NCBI GenBank assembly: GCA_944472135.2
Contig: OX235265.1
Coordinates: 46,659,459-46,723,458, forward strand
Source: Trichobilharzia regenti
Taxonomy: Eukaryota > Platyhelminthes > Trematoda > Strigeidida > Schistosomatidae
Direction: 5' to 3'
DNA length: 64,000 nucleotides
Below the pieces are notes generated by a model that saw only the letters and a program-made list of their open reading frames with translations, was not told the origin of the DNA and made no database searches. Shown in pieces: positions 20,119 through 32,300 of this stretch. How positions within the stretch are numbered: the first letter of the stretch is position 1; every line of letters begins with the position of its first letter. Position numbers and translations under genes: made by a program.

Positions 20119-23100
20119 TGAGCAAGTGATTGTCATCGGGCTCAACTTAATGTTGATCTACAATCACGTAGGATTTGTATTTGGAATCACTCTCCTCCCT
20201 TGTTGTCGTAGAACCGTGGATATACTGGCTCAGCATGATATTGCTTTAAACCGTGTTTAGTGCTCTTGTGATTTTGCATTCGGAATCAGTGTATCCGAAG
20301 ATTGCTACTACAAACCACTGTGAATAGAATGCCACCTACTAATATTTATGTATACGCGTAACGAGAAAACTCTCTCTACGAAATTCAGAATGTTTCCTTA
20401 TAACATAAATGATAAGATATTTGAAAGTAACTTCATCATTCTACACATATGTATATGTACATATATTTTGAAACATACCACTCAAGATTTCAAAACATGG
20501 ACTTATTGCATATGAGTCCATTTATGGACTTGGCACCACTACAACTAGAGAAGGGAGAATATAGCTCTCACGTATGCTCAAAGGTGTATTTATTAGCAAT
20601 GACAGGATTAGGCCATAGCGATACGCAATCACACCACGAAGCCGCCACTGAGTTCTTGTCTCCTGAGAATTTTGCTGACCAGATTGTGTTTCAGTCCACA
20701 TGGATAAACAAATTGACCGTTGACAGTGAAAGGTCTGAGACTCAACTGACTTCAAGAACTTCTTTGTTCTCCTACCGTATGGACCCATCTTTATTTATTC
20801 AGGACCACTCCTTGGCGTTGAGGCAAACGTCCCTTGTTTTCGCAGGTAGCCGCACAATCCGTTATTGCTTCGGTAGACGTCCAGTAGAGTAGTTGTACGC
20901 GACAGGATCTTGTGTGGACCACAGGACGTCATGTGATGAAACAGTTGAAATGGCGCGATCGGAGTTAGATGTCTCATCAGTCATTTACTCACCTGGCCGA
21001 AGAGTGAGATACTGACAGTAATAATAGGGATATATCGTTCATGGCAAATATACAGTTAGAGACAAACAGTTAACGAGAATCGAGAAACGAATGTATGGGT
21101 ACGCCACGCAAAGATTGGTGTTGTAATGGTAGACTAGAAGCGAGGTGGCTAATGAGAATAAAAACGAACTTCACACTATTCTTAAAAGTCCCACAATGCA
21201 AAGTCTCTACAAATATTAAGACGGCAAAATTTGAACAAGATGAACCCTACAACCTCAGGAAGCATAACTGTCTAGTTGACACATTGGAAGCCTTAGAACC
21301 TTTGACGACCTGTGCCTAAATTTCGAAGGGAATGGCATAATGTATTCTATGTTTTCAAACCTCGTTACAGTTTATATAAGGTCTAAACCATAACATTACC
21401 TGAAACATAGACTGTAGAATTCTTGATGTAGCTCACACGGAATATAAGGTGTTCCATGATGGCCGACCAAGTATCTAAGTGCAAATAATGACCTAATTCG
21501 AAGAACACCTTGTCAAAAACCGTAGGCAGTGCTTTGCAGCTACCCTTTCATTATAAAGTATGTATCTCGAGTTAGGCATATTAACTGACTCTCAATATGC
21601 TACTAGAAACAACACCCTCCAAGATATTTACACAGAATTTACTATGTGTTAGTAGTCTGTTACATCCTTCACAAAGCGAAGTCTGTATTGTGAGTACATT
21701 CTCCGTCATACCTGCGATCTGAGTGTCCGAATTCATACACTCACAACACATTTTTGGACTCACTGAGCTGAAACGTAACCTAACATGTAATTAAGCAGAA
21801 AATTCACTAAAGGCTAGTCAAATAAAGCCAAGAAATCCGAAATCTCAAGGTGTATACAAGTGGTTGAAAAGTATTGGACATTGGATTTTCAATTTTGTTT
21901 AGTCAAGCCATCGCACGTCGGACAACGGACAGTAGTTGAGGAGTGCGCTTACTATTGTAATAGTTCGTGTTAGAATGTCGGAAAGGTGAGGTTGTCCATT
22001 AGTCTACAGGCTTCCAGGTGTCTCTTGTGAGTGTGTTAGTCGACTTAGGGATTTTGACAGAATGATGTTTGCTTGGAGTTGTCAGCCAATTGTTGTCCAA
22101 CGGACAATTATGTCGTGCAGTTGCGACAGTCGCAGTAATTGGAGATCCAGGTCATATTCAATGCTGATTGTAAATAGAATTGCATACTACAATCTATATG
22201 ACGGTCATTTAAGCACTGCTGAAATACTCGGTTGTGTTTTGTAGAGGGTTTTAAGGATATCCACGTAGACGTGGGGCACCAGGCCTGGTGGTTGGGGAGA
22301 CCGTGGTGAGTCAGGCTGGTTCTGTGGAAATGGGTGGATGTGGATTGATTTGTATGATTCTCGCCATTAACATTACCCACATAACTGCCATCCTCTACGT
22401 GCAAAGCTGAGAAGTATTTTAGCGCATACCTCACCAGTATCTTTCTATTGTGGTTTCAGGTGCAGCTCGGAAGCAGTGTAACTAAGATACCCCAGAGACT
22501 GAACGGGTTTACCACAGAGTGGTGACTCGGAAAGTCATCTGAACTTTGGTGCATCAAGCTTTTATGACGGAATTGAGTTGTCTAACCGCACTGAGTAGTC
22601 GGGGTCCACTTGTGGTGTGTCTCGGTGATGGTCGTGCACGTTAACTACCTGTTGACTGGAGTTCCTGAGAATCTGTGTGGAACGAGGACTGACGAGGTGT
22701 GGCTAACATGGAGGATGAGGAGTGAGCATGTTGTCTGTAATACTATGGTAGTATTGGCTCCTACTATCCCAAGAACCATGGTTAGACATGCATACTCCGT
22801 GGTCTAGACCACCAGTTATTACGTTGGAGATATATACTTCGCTTCAACTTTACTGGTCCGAAATCCCGTGTTTTCAAACCTGAGTCGTCGATGGTTGCAG
22901 TGGGATAATGATTGTATTACCTCTACCAGACAAAACACAGCAAGTAAATATGTACGCCATTGATTGATTCATTTAACTTGTTTGTTCGACTTTCTTAATC
23001 CCCATCCCCACCCAATGACTATCGTTGGTGAATTGTAGATCAGATTTGTCAGCTGCGATTCCACACATAAGATGAGAGTAGGGGAAGCTATGTGACACCT

Positions 23101-23370
23101 AGTTATCGTCAATTCGACCTCTGATTTGACATTGTGAGGTGTAGAAGTCATGAATTTTGTCCTGTTCATTTAGCTACGGTGGTTTGCAGTTGTTTCATGA
23201 ATGATGAGTTGGCGAGCAGTAGTATTGTGTCTGTTGTGTTCGGATACGTATTATGTAGTCTGCTGTCATTTTCCAGATTGATTTTTCAGTCAGCCTCCAC
23301 AAATGACAGAGTAGCAGTGTTCGTATTCGTGGAGTGCATAACGACTAATATGTTGTTTTTCACCTTTCAG
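20119..23370. other. Upstream region of Ago copy B; no secure gene
   Basis: No domain or confident exon recognised. The first Ago coding exon(s) and promoter probably lie here: the first recognised exon starts mid-codon. A 147-codon frame at 20449-20892 is open in both arms but has no recognisable content, and the arms are too alike for that to count as conservation. A minus-strand ATG exon candidate ends at a GTGAGT donor near 20993. Confidence 0.4.
22261..22290. promoter_or_regulatory. Two adjacent palindromes upstream of Ago
   Basis: CCACGTAGACGTGG (22261-22274) and CACCAGGCCTGGTG (22277-22290, a perfect 14-bp palindrome) sit two bases apart about 1.1 kb upstream of the first recognised Ago exon, and are kept in the other arm near 54640-54670. 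Dimeric transcription-factor sites are possible; no direct evidence. Confidence 0.25.
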
Positions 23371-26300
23371 GTCACGCGTTAACAATTCAGGACCGTTGAA
23401 GAAGCCTGCTGAAAGAGGTTATCCAGCGTAAGTTTATGAATGCTCACAATAACTCGTAATGTAACAACAGAAGACAAGGGCTGGCAACAGATCGTTTTAT
23501 TACGAAAATCAACACGTATTTATATATATTTTATATGCATTAATAAGGCTTATGCAAGCAGAAAAAGGCAGTCTTCTGATTGGTTGTTTCTCGGAAGTTA
23601 AGCAGACAAACACAGTCTTATGATTGGTTGTGTTCGATATTTCTCGGAAAGTAGAGCCATCTATCTGCGAATCATATTTGTCCACATTTAGTTTGCTGTG
23701 ATTGGTTGTTGAAACAGCCTTGTTCACGGCCAATATTAGTGACCTAGACATTAACGTAGATTAGTGCCAACCAATCGGCTAGCAGCCTGCTCTCACCACA
23801 CTCGTCCCCCCGTCAAATAGCTTTGTGCGCAGACGTTCCGACCTTCTGGGTGCTACATCCTCTAGTTGAGGATTGTTACTGACCGGCTTGTCCCACTGTA
23901 CCCATCTTTGTAGCTGACTGGCGTTAACTCGTTTCTGTTTATCACCTCTTCGGATGGTATATACTTGACCCCGTCTTTTTGTGATTGTGTATGGTCCTTC
24001 CCACTTTGGAAGGAGTTTCCGTGAACCTAGCCCGCCTCCAACTGTATATCTCCTGTCTCTACACTTCACTTGGTCCCCGACTGCAAAAGTAATGCACTGC
24101 GTCCTTTCTTTCATCTGAGACTTCGTGACATCACTGCGCTGCTTCCGTATTACATTCTTGACTGCCTCTTTCCTCTCTGCTTTTAATTTCGTCGTACTCC
24201 ACTTTTGGTGCATGGGCCAGGTCTCATTGTGTACCGGTAATCGTGGTTTTCTGCCATACATCAGTTGGAAGGGTGACTTCTTCGTTGTTTCCTGAGTGGT
24301 AGCCCGATGTGTTAGTAAAATCAGTGGAAGCTCCGTTTCCCAGTTCCCGCCCTTCGAAGCCAGCCACTCTTTCAGTGTACGGTTGTTTCTCTCCGTTAGG
24401 CCATTCGTTTGTGGATGGTATGGGGTCGTTCTGATCCTCTTGATGCCCAGCTGTTGCAAACGGGAAGTAAACTCTTCACTCTCGAAACAGGGACCTTGGT
24501 CTGTCAGTATTGTCTTCGGTACGCCGTGGTCTGCAACAATGTGTCTAACTACTGCATCTGTCACGGTTCTTGCACGTTGGTCTGGGATTGCTACGGCGTC
24601 TACCCATCGTGTCGCGTGTTCCGTCATCACCAAGAGGTACTGATTACCATTGGATGTCTGAGGAAATGGACCCATGACATCTACGGACCACAAGTCACCT
24701 ATCGCGGTAACTGGAATCGACTGAAGTGGTGGTCGTATATACCGGTCACCTTTCATCAGCTGGCACCGTGGACATCCAAGTACGTATCTTGCTACGTCTT
24801 CTCTCATACCTGGCCAGTACATACTTTGTCTTAGGAGGTCGGTCGTTCTGGCCACGCCTGTATGCGCTAGCTGGTGACATTCTTCTATCATGTCGTGGCG
24901 CGACGATTGAGGTATGACAGCCAGCCAGCTTCCGTCGTTCTCTCGCCAGGTCAGAGTCCCGTAGGCATTCACTCTGAGTCGATCCCTCTGTCTGAGTAGT
25001 GTGGTTAGCTCCTTACTCGCCGTAGTTTGATCCACTTCTATTCCGTTGGTGATCACCTGTATTACTGTATTCAGCGTATCGTCCAACCTCTGCCTACGTG
25101 CAAGTCTTAGTGGGTCTTGTTCTACTGCATGCACTCCGTAAGCGACCTCGGGCAACTCAGACTCATCTTCTGGTCTCGATAACAAATCTGCCAAGACATT
25201 TTCACTTCCAGGAACGTGTGAGATCGTAAAATCGTATTCCTGAAGACGCAACATCCACCGTGACAACTTCCCCCGTGGGTCTCTCGCTGTCTTCAAAAAT
25301 TGTAGCGGCTTATGATCGGTTTCGATGTGGAACCGCCGGCCGAGTAAATAAGGTCTCCATTTGTCGACTGCCCATACCATTGCTAAACATTCTTTCTCTA
25401 TCGTTGAATACTTTCTCTCTGTGAGGGTCAACACCCTACTGGCATACTCAACGATTCCCTCGTCCTGTCTTAGGACCGCACCTATAGCGTAGTCACTGGC
25501 ATCTGTGCACACTGTGAACTGTCTTCCTGGCACAGGTAGTTTTAGCGTCATTTGTTGGTGGTCGAGCAGCTGTTTAATTCTGTCGAATGTCCTCTGCGAT
25601 TCTTCCGACCAAACAAACTTTGGCTCACCTAGTAGCCTGTATAGAGGGGCTGCTATCTCATTGAAGTTCTTCACGAAGCGACTATAAAACGCTGCTCTAC
25701 CCAAGAATTGTCTCAGTTTTCTCTTTGAATTCGGGGCTGGAATCGTTTTAATCGTCAAAATTTTCTCCGGCAGTGGTTTAATCTCACCATTTCCCACTTT
25801 ATGTCCCAACAGAGTAACATTCTTTTTGGCTATCTGAGACTTGGTTTTGTTGACGCGTAGTCCAAACTCTTCGATGCGTCGCAGCACGGCTTCTACATGG
25901 TTGACGTGATCGTTTTCGTTTGACTGTATATGACGAGATCATCACCATAAACCTCCACGTTTTTCAAGTTCTTAAGTAATAGCTTCATCAGTCGCCTGAA
26001 CGTAAACGGTGCACCTGCTAGTCCAAACGGCATGCGTTTAAATCGATATTGTGTCTGACCCACGATGAAAGCCGTCTTATCTCTGTCACTTGTTTTATCG
26101 GTATCTGCCAGTATCCTGAGCGAAGATCGAGAACCGAAAACACATTCGCACCTTGTAGTCGATCTAAGTTTCTATCACTGTTGGCATGGCACACGGTCTT
26201 AACTCTGTCATACTGTTTAACTGTCGGAAATCAACACAGAATCTATATTTCCCATTCGCTTTTTTTACTAACAGCACTGGAGAGTTGTATGGGCTATCAG

Positions 26301-29300
26301 CTTCCTCAATAATATCATCTTTTAACATCTCTTGCACTTGTCGCTCCACTTCGCCTTCCAGATGACATGGAACTCTTCGCGTTAAAAATGACCTTACTTT
26401 AGGATCACTTAACGGAATTTCATGATTCACCTTATCGCAATAACCGTATGGGTCCCATCTCCAGTGAACAGATGATCGTATTTATTAATTAACTCTGTCA
26501 CATTGTGTACCGTCGACAGCTTAATCGCTGCTATCTCGCTGGTCTCATACATGTTGATATGCCCGTATTTCGTGATCACCACGTTCGCTTGCGTGTCGAT
26601 TATGGCACCAATCTCACGCAGAAAATCCGCTCCTAATATCGTTCGCTGTAGTTCGGGTACAACAATGAAAGGAAACGTCACCTCGCAGCCACCAACAACG
26701 ACCGTACAGTTCGATCTACCCGTGATACGCAACACATACCCGCCTACTGTTTGTACTGTCAATGAACACGGATTAACACTCTTACATAAATTCTTATCTA
26801 TTAACGACACGGCCGCCCTGTATCTATCAAACATACTACTTCTCGATCATTCACTCGCAACTTCGAATACAGAGCGCCTTTCTCAATAGCCCCCACTAAA
26901 CCTAGGTTCATACGAAAGAAAGAACAAGCATTATACCGTCTGAAATTTTTTCTTTTTCGCCTTTCTGGGCAGTATCTTCTCCAGTGTCCCGGCTTACCGC
27001 ATTCAAAACACCGGTCTTTTCTATCAGCCAACTTTAACGCCGCCACTTCCCGCTGCAATGCTTCAATTTTTGCTCATATTCGTTTGGTTTTGGTTGGTCT
27101 ATAGCGGCTACCGTTGTGCTCAGCAGCTGTCTGGTCACCTTCGCCAGCTCACTAATATCCATCGGCTGCGTTGCGTTAACCAGTTTTAATCGCTGAGAAA
27201 TGTGGTCGGGGACACTCTCGATGAATTGGGAAGACAGTAACTGCGCTTCTGATTCTTCATCTAAAGTGGGAAGCGCGCGTCGAAGTAGATTAGTCAGTTT
27301 CACCGCCAACACTAGCGGGTCTCCATCAGGTCCAAGCTTCATTGACCGGAACTGCTGCATTGCTAGCTGTCTGTCTGTTTCGCTGTCAAACTCGGACACT
27401 AGTCGTTCAACCAATTTCTTCCAAGACGCTGTGCCATTTGACCTGTCTACGCTGTCATATGCAGCCTTCGCTCGGCCTCTCAACAGCGTCCCCAGGACAA
27501 CTGCCTTCGCCGCCTGCTCCTTGACACCCACCAGCTCAGCAACGGCTCGAAGTCACGTAAGAAGCTCCGTATGTCACCTTCTTCAAACGCAGCTGGCCAC
27601 GGGATCTTCATCTTTTGGAGGCAGCGACACCAAATGTAACAACAGAAGACAAGGGCTGGCAACAGATCGTTTTATTACGAAAATCAACACGTATTTATAT
27701 ATATTTTATATGCATTAATAAGGCTTATGCAAGCAGAAAAAGGCAGTCTTCTGATTGGTTGTTTCTCGGAAGTTAAGCAGACAAACACAGTCTTATGATT
27801 GGTTGTGTTCGATATTTCTCGGAAAGTAGAGCCATCTATCTGCGAATCATATTTGTCCACATTTAGGTTTGCTGTGATTGGTTGTTGAAACAGCCTTGTT
27901 CACGGCCAATATTAGTGACCTAGACATTAACGTAGATTAGTGCCAACCAATCGGCTAGCAGCCTGCTCTCACCACAGTAATAGTTCGTCTGGTTCTGTGT
28001 GGAGTTCCAATACACCTAGTGAACGGGGTGATATTCCGTCGTCTTCGGAAGGCGAAATTGCCTCGGAAGCTGCTCGCCAGAAAAAGAGCCATCCAGTCCA
28101 AAAAGCTGTGTGAGTACTATTCCTGTTGTTCCTTCAGATAACACGACATGTTTTGTCTTGATGCCTAACTAGCTTTCGTTTCTTTGTTTCAGGTATGATA
28201 TATCTACGGGTATTTCGAAGTAAGTTGACGTCAAATAAACTCTAACAGTATTTGTCTTCATTGCTTCCTTCGGTAACGCTCCCGAATTGACTATTATTTT
28301 CAGACTAAACATACAGAAGACACTCAGAATACCGAATAGACCAGACCAAGGAGGTACAATCGGCAAGAAAGTCAAAGTCACTTCAAACTGTTGGGATTTG
28401 ACATTTCATCACAGAACGGTATATTTGTATTTTGTGGAGGCCAACTCAGTTCATCGATTGGAAGCTAAGGAGGGCAGTAAAACTGAGATAAGAATGCCAC
28501 CTAAAGAGTTGAGATCTTTAATTCAGCAGGTAGCTGACTCGTAAGTACCATTGTGTTATTGATCAAATGAATTGTTCACATATGTAACGGAACTTTCTGT
28601 TCCTTAATTATTAAGCTGAATTGTTTCTCTGACTTTTGGTCAAGTATTGCTTGCTTGTCAACCAAAGATTCGTACACGTGTGGGATAACTTGTTCCATGT
28701 CCCACACCATTCATTATGTGACTTTGGTTACTGTCAGCGTTGTTTAGAAAGAATTGGTGAAGTTGTTGGTTATGGTTTCTATTGAGAGCACTGGTATCTA
28801 TTCATAAACCTCACGCTAAACAATTATGCTTATTTCACTCGCTTCTGCAGTTTACCAGATACGATCATATACGATGGCGGTCACGCCATATACTCTGAAG
28901 ATCCGTTACCTGGTGTCACAACGGACCCCGTAGAAAGAGAGATTGAGATCAAGGAGCCGTTTGGTCGGGACCGCCTTCTTCTGAAGTACCGGATTATGGA
29001 AGTGCAGAAGGTATCTACTTCCGATATCAGCCATTTCATAACGAATCCGAAAGCGACCTCTATGAATATGCCCCAAGTAAGGCTGGATATGTTTCATATT
29101 TGTTTCTAGGAATGTATCAGATTGTTAGACTGCATCTTGAAGACGGTGTCAAAGCAGTCGTTTGTATCCCTTGGACGCTCAGCCCTATTTCAGCAAACAC
29201 CAATTAAAGTGGTTATGGATAAGCTTTTCACTATTCATAAGGGTTTCATCAGTAGCGTGCGACCCCAATGGAAAATTCGTGTCAACTTGGATATGGTAAG

Positions 29301-32300
29301 TAGTGATTCACCTTCTATTTTACATATAATCACAGACGTGCAAGGCCTACTTTGTATCCGGGAATCTAGCGGACGTCATGTACTCGAAGTATGGAGACGA
29401 TATGGTTAGATGTAGCACTCAAATGGCATACGACTTGAGAAAGATACGAGTTGAGACTGATAAATTCTACAAGAGCGATGATGGTATGCATGTTTTCTGT
29501 TATACCTCATACATTTTAGGACGTGCATATTCCCGACGCTTCACCGTGCACGGGATATCATCACTACCAGCCGACCGTTTGATGATTGAGGAGTTGAACC
29601 AGTCCGTGGCTGAATATTTCAAGCGGCACCATCATATCACTCTGAAGTATCCAGAGCTGCCCTGTGTGAAGGTAAATTTGCATTTCAGTGATTATTTTTG
29701 TAGGTTGATCAAAAGCGTGAAGTGTATATGCCTATGGAACTGTTAAACATTTTGCCCTATCAAGCTCCTAATGCGAGTAAAGCCGATATTGCGAGTGAAG
29801 TTATCCGTTGTGCAGCAATTCGACCACAGGAGCGCTTCAGAGAGCTGGAGAATTTTGCCAATAATATGCTGAAGTAAGAGTTTCATTTATGAGTTGATAC
29901 CACCGGTCAGTACTAAAGTGTAGTGTTGCTTATTGATCCAAGAGTTGAGGGTAAGCATGTTGAGATAGACGAGCTTTCGATGATTGATTTCTTCGGCATT
30001 CCATGAAGCTTGTAGCTCGACACTCATTGTTGTAGCGCATTAAAAGGATGGTGAGAAAGTAGAATAAGTAGTAGGTTACAATACCGACCCTGGATACTTG
30101 TGGAGATTTCCGAATTATCACACTTAGCTTCTATAGATTCATTGGTGATGTCAATGGAAGAGTCCTCTAGAATGGGCGGAGTAATGCTACTTTAAATTGT
30201 AGCCGATAAGCTATGGATCTGTAGGTCCTTCCAACTACAAGCCAACTCAGTTTTCCCATGATTGGAAGTTCTAGTCTTCATTGTATTCCTGTAAAGAGAC
30301 AAGTTGAATGTGAGAACGGAAGCACACTATTAGACGAATGATTGGTTATAGTTGTATTTCATTGGTTGTTTACGCACAGCGATAGGCTTTTGATTTCTAG
30401 CAAAATTGCTACTAGCTATTGGAATTGAAATACAATTACACTTGATTGATGTATTCCACAATGCGTAAACTTCTCACATATATTATTAGATGAGCGCTTT
30501 GTGAACGTTTTGATGACAGAAATCTGCTGTCCGTTGTGTCAGCCGTAATTTTGAAATTTGAATAAACGTGAGGTAAACGCCACAGTCCTTCTCGGTAAGT
30601 GCCGGAGATCCTTGACGTAACGCCTCCCTACAGAGTTTATTGTTTGTTTTCCAAGCATGCAAGTAGATACGACATACACTGTTTTGTACATCGATTTGAT
30701 AAGGACGCAGAATGTGGCGGTGTCTAGTTGGTTATAGTGGGCCACGAGTCATATAATTGCACAGACTTGCGACTAGTTGAGCACGACAAAATTAGAGTAG
30801 TGTTTGTTGGCTGTGTGGCAGTGAAGAGAACTCAATTGTAGGGTAAGTATGCTTGAATGCAAGTCTGGAACCAACTGTGTAGGAAGGTGTGTAAACGACG
30901 TTAGCCTGGAGCCAGATTTTATGATTTACTCAATGCATTGTTTTGTAATTATGAGGGTTTCTTTTGACATGACATTTGTTCCATTTCCTCCAAGGTCCCA
31001 CCCACTGATCAAACAATTTGGTTTGGCGATTCAACCGAGGCCAGTGGAAGTTAACGCACGTGTTATCCAGCCGCCAACTGCTGGCTTTGGTCGTTCCGGT
31101 GTACAACAGCTGACGGCAGGTAGTTGGAGCACGCCTAGCTTTCTTCACCCTGCCGGCGAAGGAGTAGAAATAATGTGGGCTGTACTTAGCATTCCGCCTA
31201 ATCAGGTATGTTTTCTACTCCAGTTCAACGTAAGATTAGTGCTGTAACAAAGTTGAGTTGTACAATCACTTGGGCACCAAATTGACATTGTAGACTTGAT
31301 CATTTGTCGATTGTATCAACATCGAAGGGTAGCTCGCCTAGTTCCATGACAGCCCACCTACTTTATTGTTCACTGCATTACGTCGGTGGCAATATCATCA
31401 TCTTTTATTTGTCAGTGTTTAATGCTCTGTATACAAAGAGGAGGTTTTGTCTGCCTTTTAATAAAGTGAAGGAAATGTTGTCAGATGGGTAGAGTAGCCT
31501 GAGAAGTGTGCACTTAATTCTGGTTTGTTGTCAAAAGGCATGTGTTATTGTTGAAAACAGTTAGTCGCTTTTATAAATTTAGATAGTGTTTTTAGAAGAC
31601 GGAGATTATCTGAAAAGTGAGACGTATTTGCGCGATACATTTGGAAGAACTTCTCATGTTATTGTTATTGTCAAATGTAAACGCGAGAACTGACTGCTTC
31701 ATCTCCTTGCCATGTTTTCTTCCTAGCGGTCTCATGGTCATGTACAGAAGGTGATATCGGAATTGCCTAGAGCGGCCAGTCGCTTTGGTGTTCGGTTTAG
31801 CCCTCGACCGATTGTGGCACAGTGTCCGAGAGGAGAACTAAACAGGAGGTTCGAGGAGTTTTCCAGACAAGGCTGTGGCTTCTTACTTCTCATCCTGTAC
31901 GATGAACATTTCTACTCATCGATTAAACGTCTGAGTGACCTGCAAATGGGGATTCGGACTCAATGTGTACGAGCTCGTACTCTGGACAAACCGAACGTTT
32001 TCCGTAAGTAATGAGTGTTGTTCACATGTAGCCTTCAGTGTGTTTCTGTATTTCGATGAGTTTAATTCGGTTTTCTGCTTTCAGCGAACCTGTTACTCAA
32101 ACTGAATGGGAAACTCGGCGGTGTGAACTGGCGAATTCCTGACCTTATTAAGGACAGTCAAGAGTTGGTTATGGTTTTTGGAGCCGATGTCACTCATCCT
32201 GCGCCTACACAAACTCATCAAATTCGAAAGTCAGTAGCTGCTGTTATTGGTAGTGTTTCACCCGATCTTATGAGGTACGGGGTAGTTATCCGTCAGCAGG

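Larger units (their letters stand above)
23460..27976 (-). mobile_element. Gypsy (Ty3-type) LTR retrotransposon inside Ago intron 1
   Basis: Complete minus-strand element of 4,517 bp, bounded by near-identical LTRs and a 4-bp target duplication GTAA (23456-23459 and 27977-27980). The empty site is in the window: copy C reads straight through CTCGTAATAG at 53484-53475. Order gag, protease, RT, RNase H, integrase. It turns a 35-nt intron into one of 4,556 nt. Confidence 0.95.

Noticed and set aside
20449..20892. 147-codon ORF (+) as a gene
   Set aside because: No recognisable content, an equally open antisense frame, and its persistence in the other arm is explained by recent duplication.
20449..23370. 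First coding exon of Argonaute, for example one ending CACAGCAA at 22959
   Set aside because: Joining it in the needed phase gives an in-frame TGA just upstream without an ATG. No other candidate was better, so the true start is left open.
24296..24834. Plus-strand ORFs opposite Gypsy pol
   Set aside because: Antisense shadows of the integrase and RNase H coding sequence.
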